A stretch of 64,000 nt of DNA, taken from assembly GCA_026168455.1 (NCBI GenBank), contig CM047428.1, forward strand, positions 86,818,594 through 86,882,593, read 5' to 3'. The position numbers and the translations under genes were made by a program. Under the pieces are notes generated by a model that saw only the letters and a program-made list of their open reading frames with translations, had not been told where the DNA came from and ran no database searches. Within the stretch, counting starts at the first letter, position 1. Every line of letters begins with the position of its first letter. Positions 11,034-23,694 of this stretch are shown here, one piece after another. This DNA comes from Theocolax elegans. Lineage: Eukaryota; Arthropoda; Insecta; Hymenoptera; Cerocephalidae.

Positions 11034-11518
11034 TCATTTAAGTCGTCGGGATGTATGATGTATGTATAATAACCGTGTGTATGGGAGGAGGGAGAGTAGG
11101 GCGAGGGGGAGAGCGGATGGGGGGGGGGGAAGGGGATCTTTTTGCAATCTCGTATCACGTTTATGTATCAAAGTTTGAAAAAGTGTTTTACAAATTAGAT
11201 TAGACAAATTGAATCTATTTTGCAAAATGAGCGTCTTCGTTTTCGTTTGTTTTATTGTTATATTATTAAAAAAAACGATGTCACTGAAAGATCCGTCGTG
11301 TGGGTGGTGTGTGTGTGTGTGCGTGTGCGTGTGTGTGGGTGTGTGGGTGTGGGAGTGACGGTGTGTATACATACGTAAACTCGATAAACGTTATTATGTT
11401 CAAATAGACGCGTATGCGCACCTCTTCTCCTTAATCTCGTTTGTTCAATCGTGAATCGGCTCGTGATCCTCGTAGCTCGTTTGCCAAAAATCTGTCACGG
11501 CGAATCGTGTCGTAGGGC
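11034..11518 (-). other. Probable 3' UTR of the PRRT-like gene, with microsatellites
   Basis: This lies directly downstream (minus strand) of the stop codon at 11519. It holds an 11-base G run (11119-11129) and an imperfect (GT)n/(GGGT)n tract at about 11298-11352. The 112-residue frame here is only the translation of the CA repeat (His/Thr) and is rejected as a gene. Confidence 0.45.
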
Positions 11519-14194
11519 TTATGCGTTATTGTAAATCTGATGCTGATTCCGATGAAGATTCAAGTGCAAATGGGGCAACGAGTTTTGATGATAATTTTGC
11601 GTTATCTTGGTAACAATCGCAGATTGTTTCGTGTTGTATTTGTCGGTGCAGGTAATGGAGTTTCGCCGCTCGGTCCTCGAGGCGATCGCGCTCTGTGGAT
11701 CGGAGAGGTCGTCCTCCTCGGATCCGAGGTTCCGAAACCTGACGAACCCGTCCTCGGCGACCAACATCGTCGAGCCGGAGGCCGAGGACTGCTCGTGCAA
11801 CTCCTGTTGCAGAGGATTGGTGTGCTTGTTGTTGCGTCCGTTGTTGGCCTTGCAGAGGCTCTGAGTGTCGGGGCGATGGTGGCCAAAGGAGTTCCTCATC
11901 TCCTGGGGGAAATGAGCGAGGGTCCCGGACTTCCGCGCCGAGCGCCTCTCGAACGTGCTATTCACGTTGATGTGATGATCCGGCAAGGTGTTCAGGGGGA
12001 AGCTGTCGTCGTAGACCTGCTTGCCAGTACGTATGGTGTAATTGTGGATCGCTTGATTCGTGCTACATATGGCCGGGTACAAAGCGTCATCCATGTTCTC
12101 GGTGGAGGTGGAGCTGCCACACGGGAATAGAGCGAAACCCGAGTGTACGACGTGCTGCTGGATTTGCTTGTCGCGTATCTGGTACTGGGAGAGACTGGCC
12201 ACCCAGGCCAGGAGCCCGCACACCGAGAGCTCGATCAGTCGCACCGAGAACTGCCAACTCCACCATAGCCAGTCGTAAGGTAGTCGGCGCTCCCTCACGC
12301 TGAATATACCGTAGAGCTGGACGAATCCCATGAGAATGAAGAGGAGGGCCGTGGCGATCGTGGTCGTGATCGCCGTGTGCAGCGTTATATTCGTAAAGTC
12401 CGTCGTAACGTGGCTGCTGACCGACTTGCTGCTCGCCACCTGCAGCTGAGATCGTATCACCCGGTATACGTACATGTAACACAGTCCTAGGGTCACGCAG
12501 ATGATAATATATATACACTGACAGATAAGAGGAAGGATACCTGATTCATCTGTGTAACCAAACATGTGGCCTGATACGTGGAGGGAAACACATAGGGTTA
12601 TGTGAATGATAAATGCAAATACGAGGATCGCCGGCGAGGAGAATTTGTTCTGGTAGAGGGACGGTGACGTCGAGCACCGCGACATGTAGAGGATCAGCGT
12701 GGCGAACGCCGCCGACAGCAACGACGAGGGCAAGAACATCAGCACGTTCGAGAGAGTATCGGGCAGGGAATTGTTGATGTTGTACGCGTCGTAGAACAAG
12801 TAGAAACACCTCAAGGTGCTCACGATCGTAAGGAGCAGGTGAATCGTTAGGAAGTACGACTGCGTCAGGAGGTTCGTCGCGTCGTTGAACCTCACGATCT
12901 TGTAAATCGAGTAAAGCGCTATCAACGTGAACATCGTGGCAGCTAAATAGACGTGAAGCGACAGAGCTATCTTCCAGGTGGTGTCCTGGGGATGGACCTC
13001 GGGGACTTGGTCGTCCCTCTCGTCGACGTCGCCGTCGTCGCCACCGCCACCGCCACCGCCGATGTCGGGCATCCTCGAGGAAGTCGCCGGCGGCTGGGGC
13101 TGCGAGTACGGCAGTCTCTCGTTGTTCACTTCGATCTCGACCTCGTGAATCCGATACGGCTCGTTGTTGTTATTGTTGTTGTTGCTGCTGCTGCTGCTGC
13201 TGCCTTTCTTCTCGTAGTAGGTGTCGGTGATGCTGTCCTTGACCTCGGCGTTCTTGGTGCCCGAGTCGCTGATCGACGCAGCCGTCGAGGACCGCGAGTT
13301 CTCGTCGTCGGAGGACTTGGAGGCCGTGGTCGTGGTGCTCGAGGGCGCGGGATCCTGCTCGCTGCTCGTGGATTTGGTGGCCAGGTAGCTCGGCGGTGAC
13401 TTGGTGGGTATGGGCTTGAGCAAGATCTCCGGGATGTCTTGCTTCCTGCCGTTACTTCCCGAGAGGATGCGGGAGATGCTGGTGTAGTGCAACGGCGGCA
13501 CAAAGTCGATCGTGTCGTTGGATTCCTTCTCCCGATCGGACATCTCGACCGAGTCCTTGACGATCGTCTCGTGGATCTTGCTCTTGTCGGGGTGGTGGTG
13601 ACGGTCCGGGTGCTTCGCGTGGTGGTCCTCCATCAGGTCGGGTGGTTTGATCGGTATCCTCTCGTGAGGAGGCGTGAGACTGGGGGGCGGGACCGGTCGC
13701 CGGATGCTCGAGTGAGAGTCGACATTTGTGCCGCGCAACGTTGGCTTGTCGGCGAACGGGTTGGCATACTCGGGTGGCAGTGGCGGGGTGAATAAGGCTC
13801 TGGATGGCGGTGCGTACGAGGGTAGCTCGCGGTAGAGGGGTGGACTCGTCACGCGCGGATTGACGTTCGGGTAGAGCATCAACGAGGTCGACAACGAGGT
13901 GATCGCCGGCGACGGTGAGGTCGAGTGCGTCGTGCTCTGCGACACTTGGGCTTCGTACGCCGGTACGCTGCGTTTCGTCGTCGCCGAGCTGTGCGCAACT
14001 TTGTTGAAGATCGCTGCGATGTTCTTCTCCAACGCCGTGTGGTCCAAATTGAATACTGGGTTGTTCGCGTCACTTTCACTTGCACTCAGTGCAAGTTTAT
14101 TATCGAATAATAAACACAATATTTGTAACACTAGTATATGCATCATTGGACACATTGGGTTAGTAACGCCAACAGCTGCAATATGAGCTGTCAA
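11519..14194 (-). CDS. PRRT3/PRRT4-like proline-rich multi-pass membrane protein
   Basis: A single uninterrupted 891-codon frame, by far the longest here, in a GC-rich island within AT-rich DNA. Likely true start is Met18 (MMHILVLQILCLLFDNKLALS), which gives a clean signal peptide; Met1 at 14194 is the longest option. Residues ~40-400 are a disordered Pro/Ser/Thr-rich ectodomain with a Ser6-Asn7 run (about 331-343) and a Gly/Asp-rich stretch. Seven hydrophobic helices follow: about 407-430 (WKIALSLHVYLAATMFTLIAL), then a helix after NLLTQSYF, then LSNVLMFLPSSLLSAAFATL, AILVFAFIIHITLCVSL, LICQCIYIIICVTLGL, ITTTIATALLFILMGF, and ending ~668 (LIELSVCGLLAWVASL). A hydrophilic ~220-residue tail is presumably cytosolic. 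The helix block and overall length resemble vertebrate PRRT3/PRRT4, whose function is poorly known. A receptor role is not established. An upstream acceptor indicates a spliced leader. Confidence 0.8.
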   Translation of the reverse strand: MTAHIAAVGVTNPMCPMMHILVLQILCLLFDNKLALSASESDANNPVFNLDHTALEKNIAAIFNKVAHSSATTKRSVPAYEAQVSQSTTHSTSPSPAITSLSTSLMLYPNVNPRVTSPPLYRELPSYAPPSRALFTPPLPPEYANPFADKPTLRGTNVDSHSSIRRPVPPPSLTPPHERIPIKPPDLMEDHHAKHPDRHHHPDKSKIHETIVKDSVEMSDREKESNDTIDFVPPLHYTSISRILSGSNGRKQDIPEILLKPIPTKSPPSYLATKSTSSEQDPAPSSTTTTASKSSDDENSRSSTAASISDSGTKNAEVKDSITDTYYEKKGSSSSSSNNNNNNNEPYRIHEVEIEVNNERLPYSQPQPPATSSRMPDIGGGGGGGDDGDVDERDDQVPEVHPQDTTWKIALSLHVYLAATMFTLIALYSIYKIVRFNDATNLLTQSYFLTIHLLLTIVSTLRCFYLFYDAYNINNSLPDTLSNVLMFLPSSLLSAAFATLILYMSRCSTSPSLYQNKFSSPAILVFAFIIHITLCVSLHVSGHMFGYTDESGILPLICQCIYIIICVTLGLCYMYVYRVIRSQLQVASSKSVSSHVTTDFTNITLHTAITTTIATALLFILMGFVQLYGIFSVRERRLPYDWLWWSWQFSVRLIELSVCGLLAWVASLSQYQIRDKQIQQHVVHSGFALFPCGSSTSTENMDDALYPAICSTNQAIHNYTIRTGKQVYDDSFPLNTLPDHHINVNSTFERRSARKSGTLAHFPQEMRNSFGHHRPDTQSLCKANNGRNNKHTNPLQQELHEQSSASGSTMLVAEDGFVRFRNLGSEEDDLSDPQSAIASRTERRNSITCTDKYNTKQSAIVTKITQNYHQNSLPHLHLNLHRNQHQIYNNA

Positions 14195-14948
14195 ATAAAC
14201 ACCGAGACTCGGTCTAACTAAAGCGACGACGCTCCTCTAATTATTCCTACAGACAATCTCTCCTTGTCATCCTTATCCTTACTAATCGTAATATTATTAC
14301 TACTAGGTAAATTTTCAAACAACATTTCTATTACGCTGCCTTACTGAAAATGCAATAATTCCTTGCATTTTGCTAGCTGCACTCTGTTTTCTTTTTCTCA
14401 CTCTCACTCTCTCACTCTCTCTCTCTCTCTGTCTCTCTTTCTCTCTCACGCAGTTCTGTTATCTTCTTCGCTACCTTTTACAAGATACAATATATGTACA
14501 TAAAAAATTTTGTTAAATATTAACAAATACGCGTTTGTTGAAGTAAAAACTCATTTTTTACGAATGCTTAAGTTCCTTAACCAAATGTGTATGTATATAT
14601 ATATTTATATATTTATATATTTATATATTTATAACGCTTAATATTGGCTAGTTCGTTTTGTTGGTAGTACCATCAAAGATTAATTATCATTATCGCAGTT
14701 TACTTAGTTTCTCGCAGGTTTATTCGCAAAATGCAGTGTGATTTCTTCCTCTTTTCTTTGTTCTGCTCTCTTCCTCGGTCTCTTCCTTGGCGATTTTACC
14801 ACAATGAGCGATCGAGGAAACGGCTCACTATATTCATCGTTACGATTATTTCTTCATACGTGAAATTCCAGTAATATCGATGCCATACTTCTTTGTTTGG
14901 CGGTTAAGGTATCCCGCCACTGTAGTAATGTCAGTCCATCTGAATCAT
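14195..14948 (-). other. 5' UTR portion of the PRRT-like coding exon, with uORF
   Basis: On the minus strand a strong acceptor (TTGACTTGTTACAG) places the exon start at 14948. The exon opens with ATG ATT CAG ATG GAC TGA, a five-codon upstream frame (14948-14931), then runs ~750 bases to the main ATG through a (CT)n tract at about 14403-14455 and short (ATTT)n runs. The long leader with an upstream ATG suggests reduced or regulated translation, but that is inference. Confidence 0.5.
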
Positions 14949-17635
14949 CTGTAACAAGTCAATTTTATACGTATATTAATATTATGATCCATCCTTTTTT
15001 TCATTACAATGTTAAGTTAATTTTACTAAAGTACGAAAGAGGTTAAGTAAATATTACTGATGTATCAAGGCATTGTAATGGAGGAAAACATAAAATTAAA
15101 ATTGTGAGGTTTGTAAAATAGACAAATTAATTAATTGTATGTATGTAAATATTTACTGGAAAATTTTTTATGAAAAATATCTATATGTGGATAAAAATTA
15201 CAGTGCCAACGTAATTAAATTTATAAAACAAAATGAGTTTGTCCTAGTAGAAATATCACAAAGAACAAGCCAGATTGCTATAGTTGAAAACGATGTAATT
15301 AACGAAAAGTTGATCATTCTCACTTTGGTATCAAATTCTACACGAAAATTCCACAACCCTTGCATACCCCACTTTTGAACCCTGAAAAATTAAATAATTT
15401 TTTTACAACTTTCCTTTCGAATTCAGTTTCCACGTTTTAAATCTTTATTTAGGTATACAAAAATTACTATAAAAAAATGTAACAGAATCTATAAACAGAC
15501 AACCATTATCGAAAATATAGAAATTTCGAGGTTTACTTGTCACGTAGTATCTCATAGATGGATCATTAAGGATGAAGCACGACTAAAAAATTTTAAATGT
15601 TAATCCAACCGACGCATACGTACACACACATGTGTGTGTGTGTATGTGTATAATACTTTTTATAAATATTTCGTTAACTACTCGAAACTTATTTTTAACA
15701 GGGTACACGCACACGAACTACCCTAATTACACTAATTACTGACCTAATTAGTGAATTCTCTAGCTTATGAATTTCCATTTACATAGCGTAATAAAAAAAC
15801 TGTTAAACTTCGTTAATACAGTACGAAGAGGCTACTAAAAATTTTGAGCCAGTTAAGAGAACGAATACCATTTTCCGCAAGTTTATTAATTTTCCAATGT
15901 TGAAAAAAAAAACAAAACAAAATTATTAACGATAAAACGGAGCTCAGTATATTTATATAATTAAAATAAAATTACATCTAGGGAGAAAAATGCTCATTGA
16001 CACACGATAATCAATTATTACATTGAAAATGAATTATAAATAAATTCAAGACCGTAGTTGCAATGAAATTCAAGTGAAAAAAAATAATATTTTTTTTTCA
16101 AATACGTATACGATAGTTAAATTTACATCAACACAGTGCGCATACGTTTAGTTGATATACGATGTAATGATATTAATAGTTCTTTTCTTTCTAGCGACAG
16201 AGTTGACTCTATAGGACCATCTGCCACTTTATTAGCCGTCGCGTGAATAAAACTAATATTTTCTCGTATACGTATAAATTACCTATACGGGGGGAAAAAT
16301 TGTCTAAAACGCAAATATGAATGTTTGGTATAAAAAATGTTATGGCATTATGGTCAGCAATTCTGAAACAAAACAAAATGTGTTCGTCTAGAAAATAGAA
16401 AAAATCAATCTGATTGTTGCTAATTTATTATACAATTAATTACAAAAATTAGATCACCTTGCGTACATAAACTTCTTACCCTGAACATTGCTCACAATCA
16501 GTAGTCTCTTCTATATACAAATACAGTATAAATTATGTAACATAATTTAGGTGTTAAAATTATTAGAATATATAGAACATACCAAAAAATTCGACCGATC
16601 CCTAGCAGAAACTAAAACAATTTTGTTAGGTATACAAATTCGCGATCGTTTTAAAAATCGGTAAAAAAAGGTATTATTAGAGCTATAAAATACATATTCC
16701 TAACTTCAAATCAATTAACAGGATTGTAGAAAAATAATATTTTTAATTAAAATTTGTTAATTTCTATACTATTTTCCTATAAGTAGAAATCGCATTCGGT
16801 TTAATAAGTAATAGATTGATCGTTTTAATATAATGGATAAAATATATAGACGAAAAATGTCCGATTTATGTCCTCACGATTATTCTCATATTTCACGGCT
16901 ATTAAATGTAATAAAACCCGAATTTTGGCGTGTTTAATGCTATTTTCGGGGGCTTATAAAAGTTGATTATAATTCTATTTAGTTTTGACCCACCAATATC
17001 CTACTAATAATAGCTATGATAAAAATCTAATTAAATATGTAAATACGATATAAATGCGCTATAATTGAAAAAAAATATTGAAAAAATCGAATTGAATTGA
17101 AAGTTCTAAGTTTACTGCATCCATGAAAAGCTGGACAATAATTTGTATGTTATAATAATTTGTATGTTATAAGGTTGAGGTGATTCCATTAAACGCTAAG
17201 GAAATCGTTTCATCGCAAGTCAATCAAACTGAAATTGCCATTTTTACAAGGGGCTGGGGGGGGGGGGGGTTTGTTAATTTTGAATACTTTTTTTCTTACC
17301 ACATGTGCATTGTTATAAATATTCGGCTACACAATTAGTTTCTCGACTATAACCTAATAAATCCATTGAATAATTGAAAATTAAACCGAGTACCGCTACA
17401 TTGTAGAAATATTAAATCTAACGATCGAATCATAAATAAATTTCAGCTATCAATAATTGAGTAGGAGGTTACACAACGAGCTCGAAATAAAATAACCGAT
17501 TCGATTAAATAAACTAAATCAGATATTTTTATATTAAATTAAATTTTATTAATAAAATAAGATTTATCGATCACGCGCAAAAGAGTATAGAGTAATCACT
17601 AAAATTTTTTTATTCCCCGAGTGCGCGGTAATTAG

Positions 17636-17711
17636 TAATCCCATTGAGCCGGGTGTTAAGCGTTGGTAGAACGCAATGGGATTATCCATGTAAATCACAT
17701 GGGTGACGTCA
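17636..17711. promoter_or_regulatory. Palindrome cluster with perfect CRE (enhancer candidate)
   Basis: Three nested symmetries occur in 76 bases. TAATCCCATTG at 17636-17646 is matched by its exact inverse CAATGGGATTA at 17674-17684. CCATGT (17686-17691) and ACATGG (17697-17702) flank AAATC. The full CRE palindrome TGACGTCA is at 17704-17711. TAATCC is the K50 homeodomain (Bicoid/Otx type) core and appears in both orientations, and GGTAATTAG nearby fits a Q50 homeobox site. Enhancer function is inferred. Confidence 0.45.
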
Positions 17712-20300
17712 CAATCGAGCGATACAGGTGTTCGCGTGGAATTTACGGATTATTATTCACTCCCTTTCTTTCTTTTTTTTCCTTTACCGTATACCCTCGC
17801 ACCTCTCTTTCTTCATTATTCCATTATTCATATGCGATAGATTAAAATAATCGCGATGTACAATTATAAATCATCGGATAAATTGTTCTATACGCAACGT
17901 TTCCATAAATTAATGGCCCCTTTTTTTTATTCTTTCTAAACGTCGACTTTATTAAACCGTATCTCTTTTCAATCTCCCCAAATTTAGATACGAGTATATA
18001 TATATACGTCGAAATGTAGAAATTGTTTTTTTAGTCTGCTTATCGCATTCTCTTGCGCACCTCCACATATATATTCAATCGATTAAAAGGTGTGTGTGTG
18101 TGTGGGTATGGTGAAATTTTTTTTTAGCAAAATTCGATAAGGTAAACTTGCGGTTACGCGTGGAGGTATAACCGCATCATTGTCTCGTTACACGGAAACT
18201 TGGAGAAACGCAAACTTCGCATGCAGAGAAATGTATAATAAACTTTTATTTATTTCGATACGAGATATCATTCATCGTTATAACGTTATTGTCATTTATC
18301 ATAGTATAAAATCTACGAATACTTATTTAGAATAAGAAAAACCGAGCTGACATTTTTCAAAACTGTAACTCTTATACTACTGAACTGTAAAATTATAACG
18401 CTCAATCGAACGGATTTTCGGATTCTAAGTCGATCGGTAATTAATTTAATTAACTTTAAATTAAAAATATTATACATAGCAATGAATCGAAATAACTTTT
18501 CTGTATATATGTGGTAAGTATATAACACAATTCATCAGTTTAAAAACTGATGTAATCGAATTTTTGATATAAATACTAACTGAATGCCGATCGAAAACAT
18601 TATTATATTTTAGTAATGTCTGAATATAAAAAGGTACTACGTAACTACATAATAAAATTTAATAGAATTATATTAATTTGTTTCTATAAATATTGTAAAT
18701 TTTACCATATATATAAACTATACTAATTTCACTGATTTTGATAAACTGATGTACCTTCATTACTAAACATTATCGTAATTTTGAAAATAGAATTCATATC
18801 AACTATAGATAAGTATAGTCACTGTGAGTTAAGAAAAGTGTAAAATGTCCCGAGTATATATACTTTCCAAAATTGTAAAATATTTCTCGGGTATCGCAAG
18901 TACTCATAAAAATGTTATGTTTTAAAAATGATTTTATACATTATTTGGTCTATTCCAATAAAATAGACGAAAGCAGTGGGATAAAAATCGTTTGATCACA
19001 AGGAAGCAATAAGTTTTTTATCTAATTTTATTCAAAATAATCCTATAAATATAAATTATGTATATATTATTAGGAAAAAAAGTAGACTAAAACTAAACTT
19101 GAACATCATCGTCGTCCATTTTGACATTTTTGGAGGTGAGGATTGAGTGCAATATATTTAAAATCATTAAAAGTAAAAATCGAAGGATACACCGAATGAA
19201 CTATTCGCGAGTTACGTTCTGAAAACAAGAACCGAGTGTGATGATTAAATTCAAGAAGAATAAATGTTGTATAATACATATGAATGAACAATTGAGGGTA
19301 AAAAAGGATGAATTTTATAAATGTCAAGACTCGAGGAGCAGAATATGACAGGTTACCCGGACACACGTGTGTGAAAATTCAAATCTCCCGAAGTATATAG
19401 TTATAGTGGAAACGATTAATATTTAAAATCGAGCACATCCATCTACTTGGGATCGCGAGCGTACGTACATGTCTGTATATATATACGTATATACATGCAT
19501 ACAGAAGAACTCGACAGACACGCAGACAGACTATATGACTCAGAATTTAGGACTTCAGAGAAAATCAAGGCCTGCGATATTTATCTGAGAGAGCGATAGG
19601 TTTTGTTTATTTTACATTCCTCCTCCCCGTTGAAAATGAAGGATTCGTATACTCAACCGAAAGAAAAAAAAAGAAAGAAAGAAAGAAAGAAAGAAAGAAG
19701 TAATAACAGCCGTAACGACTAATTTTCGCAAACTCGTATATCGTATATTTTCCCCTCTCTTTTCTTTCGACAAAACGCACCGTTTAACGATCATTCAAAT
19801 TTTCACTGGTATATGCAATATGTGCACACGTACATACGTACGTATGTATATATAAATATATATAATGTGTAAATGAAAGAAACGAAAAGAAAAACGAAAA
19901 AAGGAAGGGAAAAAGGAGTAACGATAATAAAAAGAAAGATAATTTTCTGATGGATATATAGGCCTTGAGAATAAAATGAGAATCTTAGCGAGATCTCGGT
20001 GTATATGTATATGTATGTAAGTAAATGTAAGTACCATTATCCCAAGGATATACATATATATATATATATATATACCCATGTCGATTTCTACATACACACA
20101 TATATATATATATATATATATGTATAAATAGGATTGTTCGGTTTAATCGATGATATTGTGCCGAGTCGATGGATATATACCCTGCACCGTAAGACACCGT
20201 AACGCGCTAAAAAATTCACCTCTCTCGTCTCTCGTATAAATAGAATTTCTTTAAATATACAGTGTTTTAAAAAGCATTGACGTTACACCGTACACGGACT

Positions 20301-20333
<33 letters not shown>

Positions 20334-20340
20334 GTACATG

Positions 20341-20513
20341 TACTAGCTCTTAAGGCGTTAATAACCGCACATCACGTACGTGCAACTGATGATACCGATG
20401 TACAATCTATAGGTATATGCGAAGAGTCTTTAAAAAAAACTACTCGTGTAATGTCAGAGGACATTATTGTACCAAAAATTAAAAACAAAAGAAAAAATAT
20501 TGCTTCTCGTTAA
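20341..20513 (+). pseudogene. Possible coding remnant of unknown family
   Basis: Just after a (CA)n tract there is an open frame reading ALITAHHVRATDDTDVQSIG, then ICEESLKKTTRVMSEDIIVP, then KIKNKRKNIASR, ending at a TAA at 20511-20513. The composition (acidic then Lys/Arg-rich) is protein-like and unlike the simple-repeat frames around it. The upstream part of the frame is only CA-repeat translation, so there is no true start. An AG (TGTACTAG) at its left edge could be an acceptor. No family was recognised. Chance is quite possible. Confidence 0.2.
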
Positions 20514-21214
20514 AAAGAAAATGACAAGTTGGAAAACAAATCTTGGGTGAAAATTGCAACCTTTTGAACTCTATACCGCACGCGTGCGAGGGAGAGAGAG
20601 AGCGAGAGATTCTTTGATGGAACGTGTGCGCGGTGTGGAGAAGAAAACGAGAGAGAGAGAGAGAGAGAGAGAAAAGAAAAATCGAAAGAAACGTCTACAT
20701 GATAAATGTATACGTGTACGTATGTATACGTACGCGCGTGTGTGTGTGTGCGTGTAGGTATAGAGTGGTGCACACAGATCTACGCATATACTGTAATATC
20801 TATATGATATCGCCTCCTTTCTCCGCTTAGCCTCTATCTCTTTTCTCCCCTCCCCCACCTTGGCTCGGGTGCCCCTCCCCCTCCGGCACGTTCGCTCTCT
20901 CGCTCTCTCTCTCGCTCTCTCTCTCTCTCATCAATGCGCCTTCTCTCTTCTCACACAGCGTTCCAGCTTTAATACTGGCTAATCTTTATACAACCCATAT
21001 ACACCTCTACCCCGCTACACGTATATACAATACGTGTGTGCATGTGTGCGTTGCATGAAGCATAAGCGCAATCCTATAAATGCCCATTACAAAATAACGC
21101 GTATAGATATATATGTATATGCACCGACCATTTATTTAGTCGTTAAACGATAAATAGAATAGAATAATTATCGGAGCCCCGTTCGTTCATATATATATAT
21201 ACATGTATATACAA

Positions 21215-21245
<31 letters not shown>

Positions 21246-21435
21246 CAAGCATCTTTGTTGTAATACATGAATGCGATACTTTTAAGTGATAATAATATTA
21301 TGGGAACGAGCACGCGTGGAGAATTTACCATTTTATATATTAACACATGTATATATCTCTGCGTATGCGTGTATCACACATATCAAATTCTAACCTTAAA
21401 TCGGAGATCGCTTCTCCTCTCCATCTCCATCTCCA

Positions 21436-21466
<31 letters not shown>

Positions 21467-23656
21467 GTCCCGCTGATGATGCATCAAATGCACCGAATAT
21501 ACACTGGTATATACACACATATACATCTATATACACGTCCGACTCTTTCTAAACGGCGTTGTTTTATATCAAACCTTTTAAATTTCTTTTTTCTTTTCTA
21601 AATTTATTCATATATATATATTAATTAATTTTTTGTAAAATTAGTTATTTAAGTACTGGTTTTCTTTTTTTTCTTTCTTTTACAGCAAATCCCAGTGAGA
21701 ATAAGTATTTTATAAAATAATGATTTTTCAACTTTACTCCATGAAATAAAACAATAAACATACAAATGTGCTTTTGTAGTTTAAACTTTTGTTATCCACA
21801 CGTGACATTGTACCTAGATTTTTTCCACTTGGTTGTACCCATTTGCAATAAAGATTCAAAACTTTCTTTTTTCAACAAAACAATTGTGACAAATTAACGA
21901 CCACACAGTTTTTATAATCTACTACTTTTCTAAAGATAATTTGGCAATTCCAACAATTAAACAAAAATTGTCAAGGAAATGAGAAACTGAGAAATGTTGT
22001 AAATGTAGGCTGAATGGTAACTTGATGCACTTTTAGAGAACTTATGCACAAAGTTTACATTTTATATATACATGGTATCATCGTTCCAAGAAACAATCTT
22101 TATTTACATTCCAGTGTGAAAATAGGAATCCAAAGTATATAACTAAGTATGTCTGTTTTACATTTATTTATTTACTTTGAATCCAATACACCAGACCAGC
22201 AGTTCTCCTACTTGTTAACAGAATACCCAACAATGATAAAAAGTGAATGAGCAAGATGTTGAAAAGAAAACATACAAGATAGCTGCATGTTCTTTTGCAT
22301 AAATTTCATCTTTCAAAAACGTGTTTTACTTCAATTTTTACTAAATGTATGTTTATAAATTAAATATAAAATAACATTTCAAATTAAAATTAAATATTAA
22401 AAAAATCTTGTTAATAAACAATATTATTACTTTGACATTTGCTTCTTAAGCAAACGAAATGTCAATGTTTTAAAATCAATTTATAATAAATTAACAAAGC
22501 TGTTATATGTATAATTAATTGCTTTGATTGGATTATCGGTTATTTGTTGTTGTAAAAAAATATAAGCAAATGTTTCCAATGCATCAATATGCATATTCAA
22601 TTTTATAACCATTTATCTTATTAATAATTGAGGCAAATTGTTATTGCAATTGTAAGTGAACTTGTGAATGATAATTCTATAGCACACATATATAATTAAG
22701 AAACAATTTGTCAGATAACTTCTTTTTACAATTTTTTATAAGATACCGTAAAGTAATCATAATGGTGGTTTAAACAAACATTTTTTTTAATAACCTATCT
22801 AATCAAACATTAGTTAATGATTAAATTAATTATCCCTATAAGATAAAAAAAGTTAATCTGAAAAATAATATATTAATTAAATTATATTCAATTTATACAA
22901 TTTACATTAATTTAAGATTGTTAAGTGTATAGAAAGAGTTTATTTAAATAACATCTTTTTCCATTTTTTGTTTGTATTGAAATCATATGATAATAATTTT
23001 CTTAATTGTATATGACATATTCATTTCATATGCTTGCATTGAGTTTTGAAACATATCAATCATTATATATATATATATATATATACCATATGCATTCAAA
23101 ATTTAAATGCTATATTTACTTCACTTTTAGTACAATGAATAAAGATGTATTAAAATTTAATTATACCTACATAAATTACCTTGTTTATTTAATTAAAGTT
23201 TTTAGCTTTTTACAATTCTTTAATTGCTATTTATCAATTACCATTTATTCTTTGATTTTCTAGTTCATATTTATAGGTAAATTACAGTTATATAAGATTT
23301 TGCTATAAACACAACTATCAGTTGCTTTATACTTGTTTGTTTATAAAGCATAAAAACAATAAAAACAAAATAAATAAAATTCAACATTTTAAAAATAACC
23401 ACAGTAATGATTTGCAAACATAAACAAAATATTAAAAAATTTAAATATTAACTCTGGGCACATGGATCTACGAGTACTGGTGTTAAGGGATGCATAGACC
23501 AACTGTCAAATTCATACCATCAGTTTATAATAAGAAAGTATGGCGTGTACTTGTTTTACTAATTTACTTAAAAATAAACTACTAGAATAGATTCAAATAA
23601 TCCAAAAGTGAAGATAGACACCAAATTTAAATGACCCTCGAAGTCCTGAATGCAAG

Positions 23657-23694
<38 letters not shown>

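Noticed and set aside
11034..11372. 112-residue minus-strand frame rich in His/Thr
   Set aside because: It is the translation of a GT/CA microsatellite and a G-rich tract; it lies in the probable 3' UTR.
11540..14186. Several long open frames antisense or out of frame to the PRRT-like gene
   Set aside because: They arise from the GC-rich codon use of the real 891-codon gene and show no domain features.
15139..15378. 79-residue plus-strand frame in the leader intron of the PRRT-like gene
   Set aside because: AT-rich composition, no domain or splice support; probably chance.
21676..21720. Plus-strand acceptor (TTCTTTTACAG) followed by a short open stretch NPSENKYFIK then stop
   Set aside because: Only ten codons, no compatible upstream exon found; pyrimidine tracts with AG are common here.
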